Positions 7,361 to 15,677 of a stretch of DNA of 64,000 bases are shown here, one piece after another; positions within the stretch are counted from its first letter, which is position 1, and each line of letters starts with the position of its first letter. The translations under genes were made by a program, and so were the position numbers. The notes under the pieces were generated by a model. It was given only the letters and a program-made list of their open reading frames with translations, made no database searches and was not told where the DNA came from. The stretch is taken from NCBI RefSeq assembly GCF_050015995.1, contig NZ_JBNHEP010000050.1, positions 41,457 through 105,456 of the forward strand, read 5' to 3'. Source of the DNA: Trichodesmium sp050015995. GTDB lineage: Bacteria; Cyanobacteriota; Cyanobacteriia; Cyanobacteriales; Microcoleaceae.

Positions 7361-8446
7361 ATGATCCGTATTGATGCCCGCGAACTCTATCAAGTTCTGG
7401 AACTAACCCCACCGGAGCAAAATATCCTCCTGGTGGGCAAACATGGTATTGGCAAATCAGAAATTATTAGCCATTTCTACGGTCAGCGCCAGAAACTGCC
7501 CGTAATCCCATTCTTTTTGGGACAAATGAGCGATCCTGGAGATTTGATTGGCTTGTTGCATAAAGATGAAACAACGGGCCGTTCGGTTTTTTTACCTCCC
7601 TACTGGTGGCCTGCCCCCGATCGCCCGGTGGTACTCTTCCTAGACGAGCTTAACCGGGCCCGCCCGGAAATTTTGCAGGCAGTTCAAGACCTGACCCTCA
7701 ACAAAACTTTGGCTGGTAAACCCCTACCCCCTGGCAGTATTGTCATTGCTGCGGTCAATGCGGGGGAAGAATATCAACTGACGGAACTCGATCCGGCTCT
7801 CGTTTCGCGGTTCAATCTCTACGAGTTTGTGCCGACAGTGGAAGATTGGCTGCTCTGGGCTTCCGGACAAGATATAGATTCGCGGGTGCTGATATTTATC
7901 CAACAGCATCCGGAGTATCTTGATGGTGACAACCCCGATGCGGATGCAGCGATCGCCACCGCCGGCCTGATCAAAACCCCCGATCGCCGGGCTTGGGTCA
8001 AAGTCGCGGATTTTCTTCGCCACCATAGAGAGCTGGAGGAGATTCACTTCAAACTGATTGCTGGTATGGTGGGGAGTCGGGCTAGCGTGGCCTTTCGCCA
8101 AAGCCTGGCTACCCAAAGGGGTCTGAGTCCAGAGCAACTTCTGTTGCAATATTCTAAGCATTCCAAACAGCTTAAAGACTTGGAGATTCAGGATTTTGCC
8201 AGTTTGAACGAACGGGTCTTGCTCTGGCTCAATGCCGGACATTGCCCCGAAGCAAAAGCGGATAATGCCCGCAAAAATCTTTTGAAATATCTCCAGTATC
8301 TCCGTAAGGCCAAACAACAGGAGGCGATCGCCCATTTTTCCTCACTGGTTCAAGGCCCCAAATTTAGGGATGCGATGGGCTTTGTCGCTGAATCGATAGA
8401 GCTGATTGATTTCTTGTCGGAGTATTTGGAGGCGATCGAGGTTTGA
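7361..8446 (+). CDS. MoxR-family AAA+ ATPase
   Basis: The 361-residue protein has Walker A GKHGIGKS at residues 26-33, Walker B VVLFLDELNRA near residue 90, and a sensor region at PGSIVIAAVNAGEEYQLTELDPALVSRFN. These mark a MoxR-type AAA+ ATPase. Members act as chaperone-like remodelers, commonly with a von Willebrand factor A (VWA) protein that binds metal. A VWA protein is encoded downstream at 10084-11385 on the same strand, but two unrelated genes lie between. The C-terminal 150 residues are helical. Inference: the two proteins still form a functional pair despite the insertion. Confidence 0.85.
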   Translation: MIRIDARELYQVLELTPPEQNILLVGKHGIGKSEIISHFYGQRQKLPVIPFFLGQMSDPGDLIGLLHKDETTGRSVFLPPYWWPAPDRPVVLFLDELNRARPEILQAVQDLTLNKTLAGKPLPPGSIVIAAVNAGEEYQLTELDPALVSRFNLYEFVPTVEDWLLWASGQDIDSRVLIFIQQHPEYLDGDNPDADAAIATAGLIKTPDRRAWVKVADFLRHHRELEEIHFKLIAGMVGSRASVAFRQSLATQRGLSPEQLLLQYSKHSKQLKDLEIQDFASLNERVLLWLNAGHCPEAKADNARKNLLKYLQYLRKAKQQEAIAHFSSLVQGPKFRDAMGFVAESIELIDFLSEYLEAIEV

Positions 8447-8456
8447 ACTGGAAAAG

Positions 8457-8490
8457 CCCTCTCCCTAAATTCTTCTCCCACCGGAGAGGG
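8457..8490. terminator. Possible terminator hairpin after MoxR gene
   Basis: CCCTCTCC at 8457 and GGAGAGGG at 8483 form an 8-bp stem just past the MoxR stop. There is no good T tract, so this may be one of the dispersed CCCTCTCC/GGAGAGGG palindromes and not a true rho-independent terminator. Confidence 0.35.
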
Positions 8491-8542
8491 ACTTCTGCTC
8501 CTCGCTATAATTGTTATGACGTTATACTACTCAGTAAAGTAA

Positions 8543-9235
8543 ATGAGCCTCTTACAAATTGATGAGAATATTTGGTGCCTAGATGGGGATTCGGTAACTA
8601 TGTTTACAATCCCTTTTCAGACAAGAATGACTATTATTCGTCAAAAAAATGGCGATCTTTGGTTGCATTCTACAGTTGCGATCGATGAAGGTCGTATTAA
8701 TGCTGTCAAAAAGCTTGGGCGAGTGTCCCACATCATTGCACCAAACAGCCTTCATCATTTATTTGTGAAAGACTGGTTCAACCACTTTCCGGATTCAAAA
8801 ATATGGGTGGCTCCAGGTTTGCCCAAGAAGTTACCAAATTTAGAGTTTTATGGAATACTCAGAGAAAAACCTGAATCTTTCTGGGAAGATGAAATCGATC
8901 AGATTTATTTCGAAGGAAGTAACATTTTAACAGAGATGATTTTTTTTCATAAAAAATCAAAAACACTTATAGTAACTGACTTGATTCAAAACCACGATCC
9001 ATCAAAAAACAATTGGTTTTGGAAAATGGTTAAAGGTCTCAATGGTGTTCTAGCTCCTAATGGAGGTGTACCTAAAGATTTAAGGCTCTGTATAAGAAAC
9101 AAGAAGCTAGCAACTGAGTCATTTAAAAAAATATGTGAGTGGGATTTCCAAAGAATAATAATTAGTCATGGGATTTGTATTAACAATAATGCAAGAGAAT
9201 TCTTTATAAATTCGTTCGATTGGCTTGATAAATAG
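8543..9235 (+). CDS. DUF4336-like protein
   Basis: The 230-residue protein starts MSLLQIDENIWCLDGDSVTM and contains IIAPNSLHHLFVKDWFNHFP and LIVTDLIQNHD. This matches the pattern of DUF4336 proteins, a degenerate metallo-beta-lactamase-like fold where HHLF replaces the usual HxHxDH motif. The biochemical role is unknown. It is AT-rich compared with the MoxR and VWA genes on both sides. It seems to have been inserted between them together with the Uma2 gene. Confidence 0.65.
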   Translation: MSLLQIDENIWCLDGDSVTMFTIPFQTRMTIIRQKNGDLWLHSTVAIDEGRINAVKKLGRVSHIIAPNSLHHLFVKDWFNHFPDSKIWVAPGLPKKLPNLEFYGILREKPESFWEDEIDQIYFEGSNILTEMIFFHKKSKTLIVTDLIQNHDPSKNNWFWKMVKGLNGVLAPNGGVPKDLRLCIRNKKLATESFKKICEWDFQRIIISHGICINNNAREFFINSFDWLDK

Positions 9236-9239
9236 TATA

Positions 9240-9375
9240 ATAAATCAATAGACCTCTCCAAAAATAACCATTGTGAGCCTTTAAGACCAAGGGTTTCATC
9301 ATCTTTTCTGGAGAAGTCTAATCAACAACAGATTGCCAACCTGCGGTTGAAAACTGGTTATTTCTGAGTTAGACC
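9240..9375. repeat. Intergenic inverted-repeat sequence
   Basis: The gap between the DUF4336 and Uma2 genes holds AGACCTCTCC and TAGACCTCTTTTTGG blocks facing a GGAGAAGTCTAATC block. It looks like a decayed insertion-sequence end or MITE. The same TTAGACCTCTCC words recur at 20124-20140 just before a transposase remnant. Confidence 0.4.
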
Positions 9376-9443
9376 TCTTTTTGGCGATCGAGGTGTAAAC
9401 CAAAAAATCCCTTTCTTGTCTTAATCTCTCATACTGAATAACT

Positions 9444-10064
9444 ATGATTACGACTCTAACCACCCCCCTATCATTCGATCAATTTGTTGACTGGTATCCG
9501 GAAAACGCGACCGATAAATACGAACTACACAATGGAGCAATTGTCAAAATGCCTTTAGGAACTGGAGAACATTCTAATGTCATCGGTTTTATTGCTGGCG
9601 AACTTCATTTTGAAATTCGCCGATCGCAATTGCCTTTGGCCATTCCCGGCGATTGCTTGCTGAAACCTATCCATGACGAATCTGGCTACCAACCTGATAT
9701 TATTGTTCTCAATAAAGCGCAACTATCTGAGGAACCCCGTTGGCAAAAAGAATCAATTATTACCAAGGGAGATTCTGTGCAACTGGCGATAGAGGTTGTC
9801 AGTACAAACTGGCAAGATGATTATCTGAGGAAAGTCGGGGAATACGAACTGATGGGTATCCCCGAATACTGGATTGTGGATTATCTGGGTTTAGGCGGCA
9901 GGCGGTTTATCGGCAATCCCAAACAACCGACTCTTTCTGTTTACCAACTGGTGGATGGGGAGTATGAGGTAACGCTGTTTACCGGAAACGAGAGGATTAA
10001 GTCTTTGGCTTTCCCGGAATTGCAACTGACCGCCACAGAGATTTTTGTCGCCAAAACTATTTGA
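9444..10064 (+). CDS. Uma2 family protein
   Basis: The 206-residue protein contains the Uma2/DUF820 core: FDQFVDWYPENATDKYELHN, the acidic strand SGYQPDIIVLNK, VQLAIEVVSTNWQDDYLRKVGEY and GIPEYWIVDYLG. These residues form the nuclease-like active-site pattern of the family. It lies between the two members of the MoxR/VWA locus. The VWA gene start at 10084 follows its stop by 19 bases, so the two may be co-transcribed. Function in cyanobacteria is unknown. Confidence 0.85.
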   Translation: MITTLTTPLSFDQFVDWYPENATDKYELHNGAIVKMPLGTGEHSNVIGFIAGELHFEIRRSQLPLAIPGDCLLKPIHDESGYQPDIIVLNKAQLSEEPRWQKESIITKGDSVQLAIEVVSTNWQDDYLRKVGEYELMGIPEYWIVDYLGLGGRRFIGNPKQPTLSVYQLVDGEYEVTLFTGNERIKSLAFPELQLTATEIFVAKTI

Positions 10065-10083
10065 TAACTATGTTAAATGTGAT

Positions 10084-11385
10084 ATGAGAACGAAACCGAT
10101 CGCCCGTCACCGCATTGCTCGGATTGTGGAAAAGTGGCTGCTGGTTGAGCCACTGTTGTTGGCTACCTGGACTAGCCACGCTTTAGTCTCTGAGCCACGC
10201 ATTCAAACGATTCGCATTCAACGAGGCCGGATTGAGTATAATCCCGAGTTTATTGAGCAGTTGAGCGATCGCTACCTGGAAGTCGCCCTGCGATTTGAAG
10301 CTCTACGGATTCTTCTGAAACACCCCTACAGTCGCCGCCAAGCTCACTCGAAGATTAGCTATGCTGCCAGCAATTTAACGCTCCAGGAATATTTGCAAAC
10401 CGAGCTGCCATTTCCTCGGGCGCGGGATATCTTTGGCGATAGCAGCTACGATCGACAATTTTTCGAGTTTTACTATCACAAGTTGCTTGATTCACAGCCC
10501 CCTAGTTCGGATGTGGGAGTCTCTGGAACACTGGGAGCAGGGACGGGGGAAGGTAATACCTCAGCTACATCCGGAGCGTCTGGATCTGCTCAATCTGAAT
10601 CTGAACCCGAATCAGCAGCGGAAACTGAGAATACTTCAGGATTTAGCGATCGCCCCTCGAATCTCCTCTCGGTGTATACCGATCCCAACCTTAGCGGTGT
10701 GGAAAATACTAACCAGTGGGATCGAGATGAATTATTGAGCGATCGCCTGGATGAGCTGGTGAGAATGGCGCAAGCTAATGACAGTTGGGGCAGCATTGGG
10801 GGCAAGTTGCGGGAACAGATTTTGGCAAATCTGCACCCCAAGCTGGACTATCGGGCGGTTTTGCGGAAGTTTCGCACGTCTATCCTCAGCCAACAGCGGC
10901 GACTAACCCGGATGAAACCGAATCGCCGTTATGGGTTTGCCTATATGGGCAGTCGTCGTGACTTTACTACTCGTTTGCTCTTTGCCATTGATGTGAGCGG
11001 CTCGATGGGGACGGAGCAGTTACAGCAGGGGTTTTCGGTGGTGAATCGCTTTTTTAATTATGGCGTGCAGGCGATCGATGTGATTCAATTTGATGCTGAG
11101 ATTACAACTGAGGTGATGACGTTCCGTCGCGCCCAGAGGGAAGTGCAGTTAACCGGACGAGGCGGGACTAATTTTAGCCCGGTTTTGGCGTATCTGGAGG
11201 AACATCGAGATTATGATGGTTTGATTATTTACACTGATGGTTATGCTCCTTGCCCTGCACCGCCCCAGAATCGGCGGACTCGCATTTTGTGGTTGTTTGT
11301 GAGCGAGGCGCATTACCGGAGTTGTTATCCCAAGCTACAGCATCTGGGGCAAGGGGCTTATCTGAAAGCTAATGCTACACAATGA
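10084..11385 (+). CDS. VWA-domain protein with degenerate metallopeptidase-like N-terminus (DUF2201-like)
   Basis: About 433 residues from the ATG at 10084. An earlier in-frame ATG at 10045 overlaps the Uma2 gene and is less likely. The N-terminal half resembles the DUF2201 putative metallopeptidase region, but the expected HExxH is replaced by RFEALRILLKHPY, so zinc binding is probably lost. A low-complexity Gly/Ser/Glu linker follows (SATSGASGSAQSESEPESAA). The C-terminal VWA domain has a MIDAS DVSGSMG near residue 302, TGRGGTNF and IIYTDGYAP. VWA proteins of this kind partner with MoxR ATPases. Here the MoxR gene ends about 1.6 kb upstream. The 3' end overlaps a hicB remnant on the other strand. 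Confidence 0.85.
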   Translation: MRTKPIARHRIARIVEKWLLVEPLLLATWTSHALVSEPRIQTIRIQRGRIEYNPEFIEQLSDRYLEVALRFEALRILLKHPYSRRQAHSKISYAASNLTLQEYLQTELPFPRARDIFGDSSYDRQFFEFYYHKLLDSQPPSSDVGVSGTLGAGTGEGNTSATSGASGSAQSESEPESAAETENTSGFSDRPSNLLSVYTDPNLSGVENTNQWDRDELLSDRLDELVRMAQANDSWGSIGGKLREQILANLHPKLDYRAVLRKFRTSILSQQRRLTRMKPNRRYGFAYMGSRRDFTTRLLFAIDVSGSMGTEQLQQGFSVVNRFFNYGVQAIDVIQFDAEITTEVMTFRRAQREVQLTGRGGTNFSPVLAYLEEHRDYDGLIIYTDGYAPCPAPPQNRRTRILWLFVSEAHYRSCYPKLQHLGQGAYLKANATQ

Positions 11386-11620
11386 GAGTCTGCAAGTGCT
11401 TGACAACACTTTTCAGCGTACTGGGTTGAGGAATCGATTCTCCTTCAACCTCCCACGCTTCCAAATACATATCCATAACTTCTTCCCCATTCTGAATCGC
11501 TTCCCCGCGATTTTTCCCATGAGTGCAAGGCATGACAACGCGATCGCTAAACTCTGGAATCGTTACTAAAAAAAGCCGATCCTCCTCAGACTATTGAACG
11601 AGCATACTATATTGAATCAT
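11375..11620 (-). pseudogene. HicB-type antitoxin with nonsense codon
   Basis: The minus-strand frame reads MIQYSMLVQ, stop, SEEDRLFLVTIPEFSDRVV, then HGKNRGEAIQNGEEVM and AWEVEGESIPQPS. That is an almost complete HicB fold of 82 codons. The TAG at position 10 stands where the family normally has Trp, a one-base change from TGG. No HicA toxin gene is seen on either side. Its 3' end overlaps the VWA gene tail by 11 bases. It could be a very recent mutation or a sequencing error. Confidence 0.75.
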
Positions 11621-11697
11621 CTTGTTTGTCCTCATGTTGTGTTCAGAATCGGGTCTTTTGGCTACCCCTGAGTCGGGGTCATATCTTTCATCCAAAT

Positions 11698-11763
11698 ATA
11701 TGAAGTTGTCTAAAAAATCATATGAAGTTTATATGAAGTTGTCTAAAAAATCATATAAAGTTT
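11698..11763. repeat. 33-bp tandem repeat, two copies
   Basis: ATATGAAGTTGTCTAAAAAA followed by TCATATGAAGTTT is repeated directly with one difference (ATAAAG for ATGAAG). The rest of 11621-11874 shows no gene. Confidence 0.7.
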
Positions 11764-12307
11764 ATATGAACTTTTGGGGTTGTATTTTTCTTTTGGTGCA
11801 AGTATCTTGGTAATAACTTAGAGAACAATACTAAAAAAAAGTATATTCTTTGTTCTCTGGGTTCACGTTTACCAAAGCAGTTTACAGGGGAGCTACTCAA
11901 TAAGTAGATTATCCAGTATTTGCAGAATCGCACGCAGAAATTTCGTGTAGTATCACAAGTGCTAGATAATATGCTGCTCGAGGGAGTTATCCTGGACATA
12001 CTGTCTCAACCTCTAATCAAATTAGAACAAAAAAATAAGTCAAAGAAGTCAGAAATTCTTCCTCGAAATCGTCTTATTTACACAAGCAGTTTACAGGGGA
12101 GCTACTCAATAAGTAGATGATCCAGTATTTACACAATCACACGCCCAAATTCGGTGTAGGATCACAAGTGCTAGATAATATCCTGCTGGAGGGAGTTATC
12201 CTGCACATGCTCTCTAAACCTCTAATCAAATTAGAACAAAAAAATCGCACTATGCTTTGTCAACTTTAGTTGCATATCGTTTCAAAAAAGACTAGGAGAA
12301 AAAAATC

Positions 12308-12586
12308 ATGATTACTCATCAAGGTGGAGATGTATTCCAAACCGATAACAGAGATAATATAGCCAACGTTCAGGAAGTTAGAGTCACGCAAAAGACTAAC
12401 AACACTGCGACTTGGGTTGTTTTAACGACTGCAGTTCCTCGTATAAGTAACTTCACGAAGGGGATGAAGTTGACATACAACGCAAAAGGAACACGCAATC
12501 CCAATGCGGATAACGCTTTAGAGGTAACAAATGTCGATGGTCCTTCTAAATATACATGTAATGGAGGTTGGCCTATCAACACTTAA
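12308..12586 (+). CDS. Small hypothetical protein inside the repeat array
   Basis: A 92-residue protein starting MITHQGGDVFQTDNRDNIAN. It has alternating polar/hydrophobic strands (TWVVLTTAVPRISNF) and ends TCNGGWPINT. The ribosome binding site ACTAGGAGAAAAAAATC precedes the ATG. There is no signal peptide and no family that I recognise. It replaces the part of the repeat array between unit 2 and the partial unit 3. Beta-rich composition is inferred from the pattern only. Confidence 0.5.
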   Translation: MITHQGGDVFQTDNRDNIANVQEVRVTQKTNNTATWVVLTTAVPRISNFTKGMKLTYNAKGTRNPNADNALEVTNVDGPSKYTCNGGWPINT

Positions 12587-12858
12587 ACGTATTGGACTGT
12601 TTCAGCGAACGTTTCCCTGCCTAGCCCTGTCCTAAACCGAACAGCTTGGCGCTGGACATGCTGTCTAAACGTCTAATCAAATTAGAACAAAAAAATAAGT
12701 CAAAAAAGTCAGAAATTCTGCTTCTAAATCGTCTTATTTACACAAGCAATTCACCGGGGAGCTACTCAATCAGCAGATGAGCCAGTATTTGCACAATCAC
12801 ACCCCCAAATTCGGTGTAGGACAACAAGTGCTAGATAATATGCTGTTCGAGGAAGTTA

Positions 12859-12996
12859 TAGCAATGAGCGCTCACATATTTACATACTACTATTATCATC
12901 AAGTGTAATACAAAGCTCTACTAATATTACCAATACTTTGAATTTACTACATTAGTAATTATTTGTATCATGTAAACACACCAGCGCTCATTGCTA
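12859..12996. mobile_element. MITE family C nested in the repeat array
   Basis: A 138-bp element with perfect 14-bp terminal inverted repeats TAGCAATGAGCGCT / AGCGCTCATTGCTA, flanked by duplicated TA (12857-58, 12997-98). Other repeat units read straight through this point as GTTATCC, so the uninterrupted site is known from the neighbours. Confidence 0.9.
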
Positions 12997-13549
12997 TATC
13001 CTGCACATGCTGTCTAAACGTCTAATCAAATTAGAACAAAAAAAATAAGTCAAACAAGTCAGAAATTCTGCTTCTAAATCGTCTTATTTACACAAGCAGT
13101 TTACAGGGGAGCTACTCAATAAGCAGATTGTCCAGTATTTGCACAATCACACGCCCAAATTCGGTGTCGGACTACAAGTGCTAGATAATATGCTGTTCGA
13201 GGGAGTTATCCTGGACATGCTGTCTAAACCTCTAATCAAATTAGAACAAAAAAATAAGTCAAACAAGTAAGAAATTGTGCCTCGAAATCGTCTTATTTAC
13301 AGAGGCAGTTTACAGGGGAGCTACTCAATCAGCAGATGATCCAGTATTTGCACGCTCGCACGCCCAAAATTCGGTGTCGGACTACAAGTGCTAGATAATA
13401 TGCTGCTTGAGGCAGTTATCCTGGACATACTGTCTCAACCTCTAATCAAATTAGAACAAAAAAATAAGTCAAAGAAGTCAGAAATTCTTCCTCGAAATCG
13501 TCGGGGTGTATGATAAAAGATTGTAAAAATTAAGGAGTAACAACCAAAC

Positions 13550-14401
13550 ATGACTCAGAAAAAAATTGAGCAGCAGGGAAGGTACTATTGGGAGTTATTG
13601 TTCGATATTGATAACAGTAACAATAACGGTATCATCGACCGTACAACTGAAATCAAAACAGTTGAAAAAATTAACACCAAGGATTTTTACTCGCAAACTC
13701 TCAACGTGAAAGCAGTGTTTGACTTTAAGAATGAGTCAAGTATATCACTTAAATTGGAGGAAGTTGGTCAGGTTGGTAAAAAAATGGAGTTCAGTATCCA
13801 TTTAGAGGCTGGCATGGAATTGACAAAAACAACTGAGAACTTCCAGGAAAAAATTACGGAGAAAACCGAAATAAGGAAGTTTTCTGTAGGTCCTAAAAGT
13901 AAATTAACAATGTATCGTTTGTGTTACGTTGCGTCAGGCATAATCGTAAAATCGGATATAGTTGCAAGTAACCCCAAAGACATAGAAGATATCCATGTCA
14001 ACCTGACGTATTCTTTGGCAACCCGCCTCCTGGGATTGCCGGAAATGGTTGACCTACTTCTCGAGATTCGACCTGGTGTAGACAATATTGAGGAGTGGAA
14101 AACAATACGAGAGGAACTGATTAGGAGCACTGGCGCATCACAAGATGAAATTTTTCGCAATTTAGTTACAACTTGCTCTAAAATTGAACCAGATCGGGAT
14201 AACCGATCTGAGTGGGAAAATATACGGACTACATGTTCTGAGATCCTAAGTGCTTGGGATAAAACCGAAACGCAACTACTCTTTAATAAGTTACTGACTC
14301 GCTTTAGTACCACCCATCCCTTAGAGGACAACAGGGATGAGTGGAAACGGATTCGCGAAATGTCAAAGTCAATACTTGATGGTATGAAGCAGGTGTTGTA
14401 A
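13550..14401 (+). CDS. Hypothetical protein: beta-rich region plus three ~42-residue repeats
   Basis: A 283-residue protein with a strong ribosome binding site (TTAAGGAGTAACAACCAAAC) directly after the repeat array. Residues 1-150 are predicted beta-rich with alternating Ser/Thr/Glu/Lys strands (FKNESSISLKLEEVGQVG, ENFQEKITEKTEIRKFSVG, then LTMYRLCYVASGIIVKSD). This pattern faintly recalls aerolysin/ETX-type pore-forming proteins, but I cannot confirm that. The C-terminal half holds three copies of a D-N-x-x-E-W-x-x-I-R motif (DNIEEWKTIR, DNRSEWENIR, DNRDEWKRIR) about 42 residues apart. No signal peptide. Function unknown. Confidence 0.6.
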   Translation: MTQKKIEQQGRYYWELLFDIDNSNNNGIIDRTTEIKTVEKINTKDFYSQTLNVKAVFDFKNESSISLKLEEVGQVGKKMEFSIHLEAGMELTKTTENFQEKITEKTEIRKFSVGPKSKLTMYRLCYVASGIIVKSDIVASNPKDIEDIHVNLTYSLATRLLGLPEMVDLLLEIRPGVDNIEEWKTIREELIRSTGASQDEIFRNLVTTCSKIEPDRDNRSEWENIRTTCSEILSAWDKTETQLLFNKLLTRFSTTHPLEDNRDEWKRIREMSKSILDGMKQVL

Positions 14402-14870
14402 TGAAGGAGTTTTAATAGCTTATTGCCGGAAATTCAGCTGTGTCAGTCCAGTAGGGTGCGTTAGCAGGGGAGCAATTTATCAATAAACAGATAATCTCTG
14501 TTCCTGCGTAACGCACCAAAACCCTTTGCGGAAGCAATCTAGCCACAGCAGTAAGGTGTGTTAACAATAGCGAAGATACTGTTGGCGAAAGTAATCTTCA
14601 CTGTAATCTTTGTGCTACAAGAAGGATTAATCTAGATTGTGGCAATTGTAGTTTAATATGTAATATACTTTGCAACACATTTGCCAACAGTATCAGCAAA
14701 CGTACCACAACTAATTCAACTTATCCTTGAACATTTCCCTGTCTAGCCCTGTGCTAAACCGAACAGTTTGGCGATCGCATTGCAGATAAGCTCTAGAAGT
14801 CTTCTCTGTCTGCGGGCAGTAAAAGTTCTCGATATAATGCTAAGTATACATTTCTCCCTCATCCCAGTTT
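14402..14870. repeat. Intergenic region with partial MITE E and a spaced direct repeat
   Basis: No gene is visible. CAGTCCAGTAGGGTGCGTTAG at about 14445 matches the terminal repeat of MITE family E and faces GCGTAACGCACC near 14505. TTTCCCTGTCTAGCCCTGTG with CTAAACCGAACAGTTTGGCG (14733-14773) is a near copy of 12611-12650. The same sequence therefore stands on both sides of the second half of the repeat array and the 283-residue gene. Confidence 0.6.
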
Positions 14871-15102
14871 ATGAAGTACCGAGACATCATTACAATTGAG
14901 CCTGAAAAACGTGGTGGTAAGCCTTGTGTCCGTGGCTTGCGTATTACAGTCTATCAAGTCCTTGAGTACCTAGCTTCCGAGATGACTGAAGCAGAAATTC
15001 AAGGACGATTTTCCCGATCTGACGCGAGAAGATTTAAAAGCCTGCATTGCTTATGCTGCCGATCGTGGGCGTCGGTTTATGAGTGCCCCATTATCCCCAT
15101 GA
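14871..15102 (+). pseudogene. DUF433 antitoxin, frameshifted
   Basis: The frame begins MKYRDIITIEPEKRGGKPCV, then RGLRITVYQVLEYLASEMTEAEIQ, typical of DUF433 antitoxins. At about 15003-15006 one extra G changes the frame. Read with the G removed it continues DDFPDLTREDLKACIAYAAD and ends SAPLSP, as in the family. A four-base ATGA overlap with a DUF5615-like start shows the original operon structure. A single-base insertion or a sequencing error are both possible. Confidence 0.8.
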
Positions 15103-15158
15103 AATTACTTTTTGATGAAAATCTATTGCCTAAATTACCAATTCGTACCCGCCACTGA
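15099..15158 (+). pseudogene. DUF5615-like PIN toxin, N-terminal remnant
   Basis: Only 19 codons remain: MKLLFDENLLPKLPIRTRH. The opening MKLLFDENL is the hallmark of the DUF5615 (Mut7-C-like PIN) toxins that pair with DUF433 antitoxins. The rest is deleted, so the toxin is inactive. Confidence 0.75.
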
Positions 15159-15267
15159 CCTTGATTTGTATATTTATGTAACGATTGTGGATTGGGTGAG
15201 GTGCGATCTATTATAATTATTATCAAATTATTAGATAATACACTATTTTTATTGCAGGAGTATAGTT

Positions 15268-15504
15268 ATGGAGCGAACGATAGCCCTACAACAAGCCAAA
15301 GCATTGAGTATTGATGATCGCATCTGGTTAGTTCAAGCCCTATGGGATACCATCAGTGCTGAATCAGAACATCAAAAGCTCACAGAGGCACAGCAACAAG
15401 AACTATCCCGTCGTCTCACGGATCGTAAAATTAATCCTCAATCAGTGGTCTCTTGGGAGGACATTAAAGCTCAAGCACTTTCTAGAGCAGGAATACAGCA
15501 ATGA
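15268..15504 (+). CDS. Addiction-module antitoxin component
   Basis: A 78-residue protein: MERTIALQQAKALSIDDRIW, LVQALWDTISAESE and SWEDIKAQAL. This is the pattern of the small acidic antitoxins of the putative addiction-module family that precede RelE/ParE toxins. ATGA overlap leads into a truncated toxin. A GCAGGAG ribosome binding site precedes the ATG. With the toxin lost it is an orphan, or may act in trans. Confidence 0.8.
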   Translation: MERTIALQQAKALSIDDRIWLVQALWDTISAESEHQKLTEAQQQELSRRLTDRKINPQSVVSWEDIKAQALSRAGIQQ

Positions 15505-15572
15505 GTTTGTCAATTGTATTTCGGGTTGAGGCACAGGCTGAAGCGCGATCGAGTGAAGATATATTAAAATAA
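15501..15572 (+). pseudogene. RelE/ParE-type toxin, N-terminal remnant
   Basis: Starts at the ATG that overlaps the antitoxin stop and reads MSLSIVFRVEAQAEARSSED, then LK and a stop. The first 14 residues fit the first strand and helix of RelE/ParE toxins (FRVEAQAE). The catalytic C-terminal half is absent, so it was cut by a deletion. Confidence 0.7.
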
Positions 15573-15677
15573 TTATCATTACTTAACTCTTATTAAATCG
15601 AGATTTTTTACTTTTAAACTTTGTATAACTTCTCTTCCATCAACTAAAATAAAAACATATTTTTTGGGTAATATGCC

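Larger units (their letters stand above)
11875..13503. repeat. Array of degenerate ~209-bp direct repeats
   Basis: Units begin AAGCAGTTTACAGGGGAGCT at 11875, 12084, 12744 (AAGCAATTCACCGGGGAGCT), 13094 and 13303, with a partial unit tail at about 12652-12743. Spacing is 209, 210 (after subtracting a MITE) and 209 bases. Each unit has CAAGTGCTAGATAATAT, a GAGTTATCCTGGACAT block and the palindrome TCTAATCAAATTAGA, followed by ACAAAAAAATAAGTCA. Unit 2 breaks off near 12246, where a small gene is inserted. Some units are open for 50-60 codons (for example QYLHNHTPKFGVG, then LDNMLFEGVILDMLSK). They may therefore be decayed copies of a coding segment. The period is not a multiple of three, so a continuous repeat protein is not encoded. 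Confidence 0.85.

Noticed and set aside
7724..8335. Long minus-strand frame of 203 codons inside the MoxR gene
   Set aside because: It lies fully opposite a well-supported AAA+ gene and has no family motif or ribosome binding site.
11622..11813. 63-codon frame with a repeated peptide (MKLSKKSYEVY)
   Set aside because: It comes from the 33-bp tandem repeat and has no ribosome binding site or family.
11875..13503. CRISPR-like array
   Set aside because: Units are about 209 bp, degenerate and contiguous, without unique spacers of even length. No cas genes are in the window.
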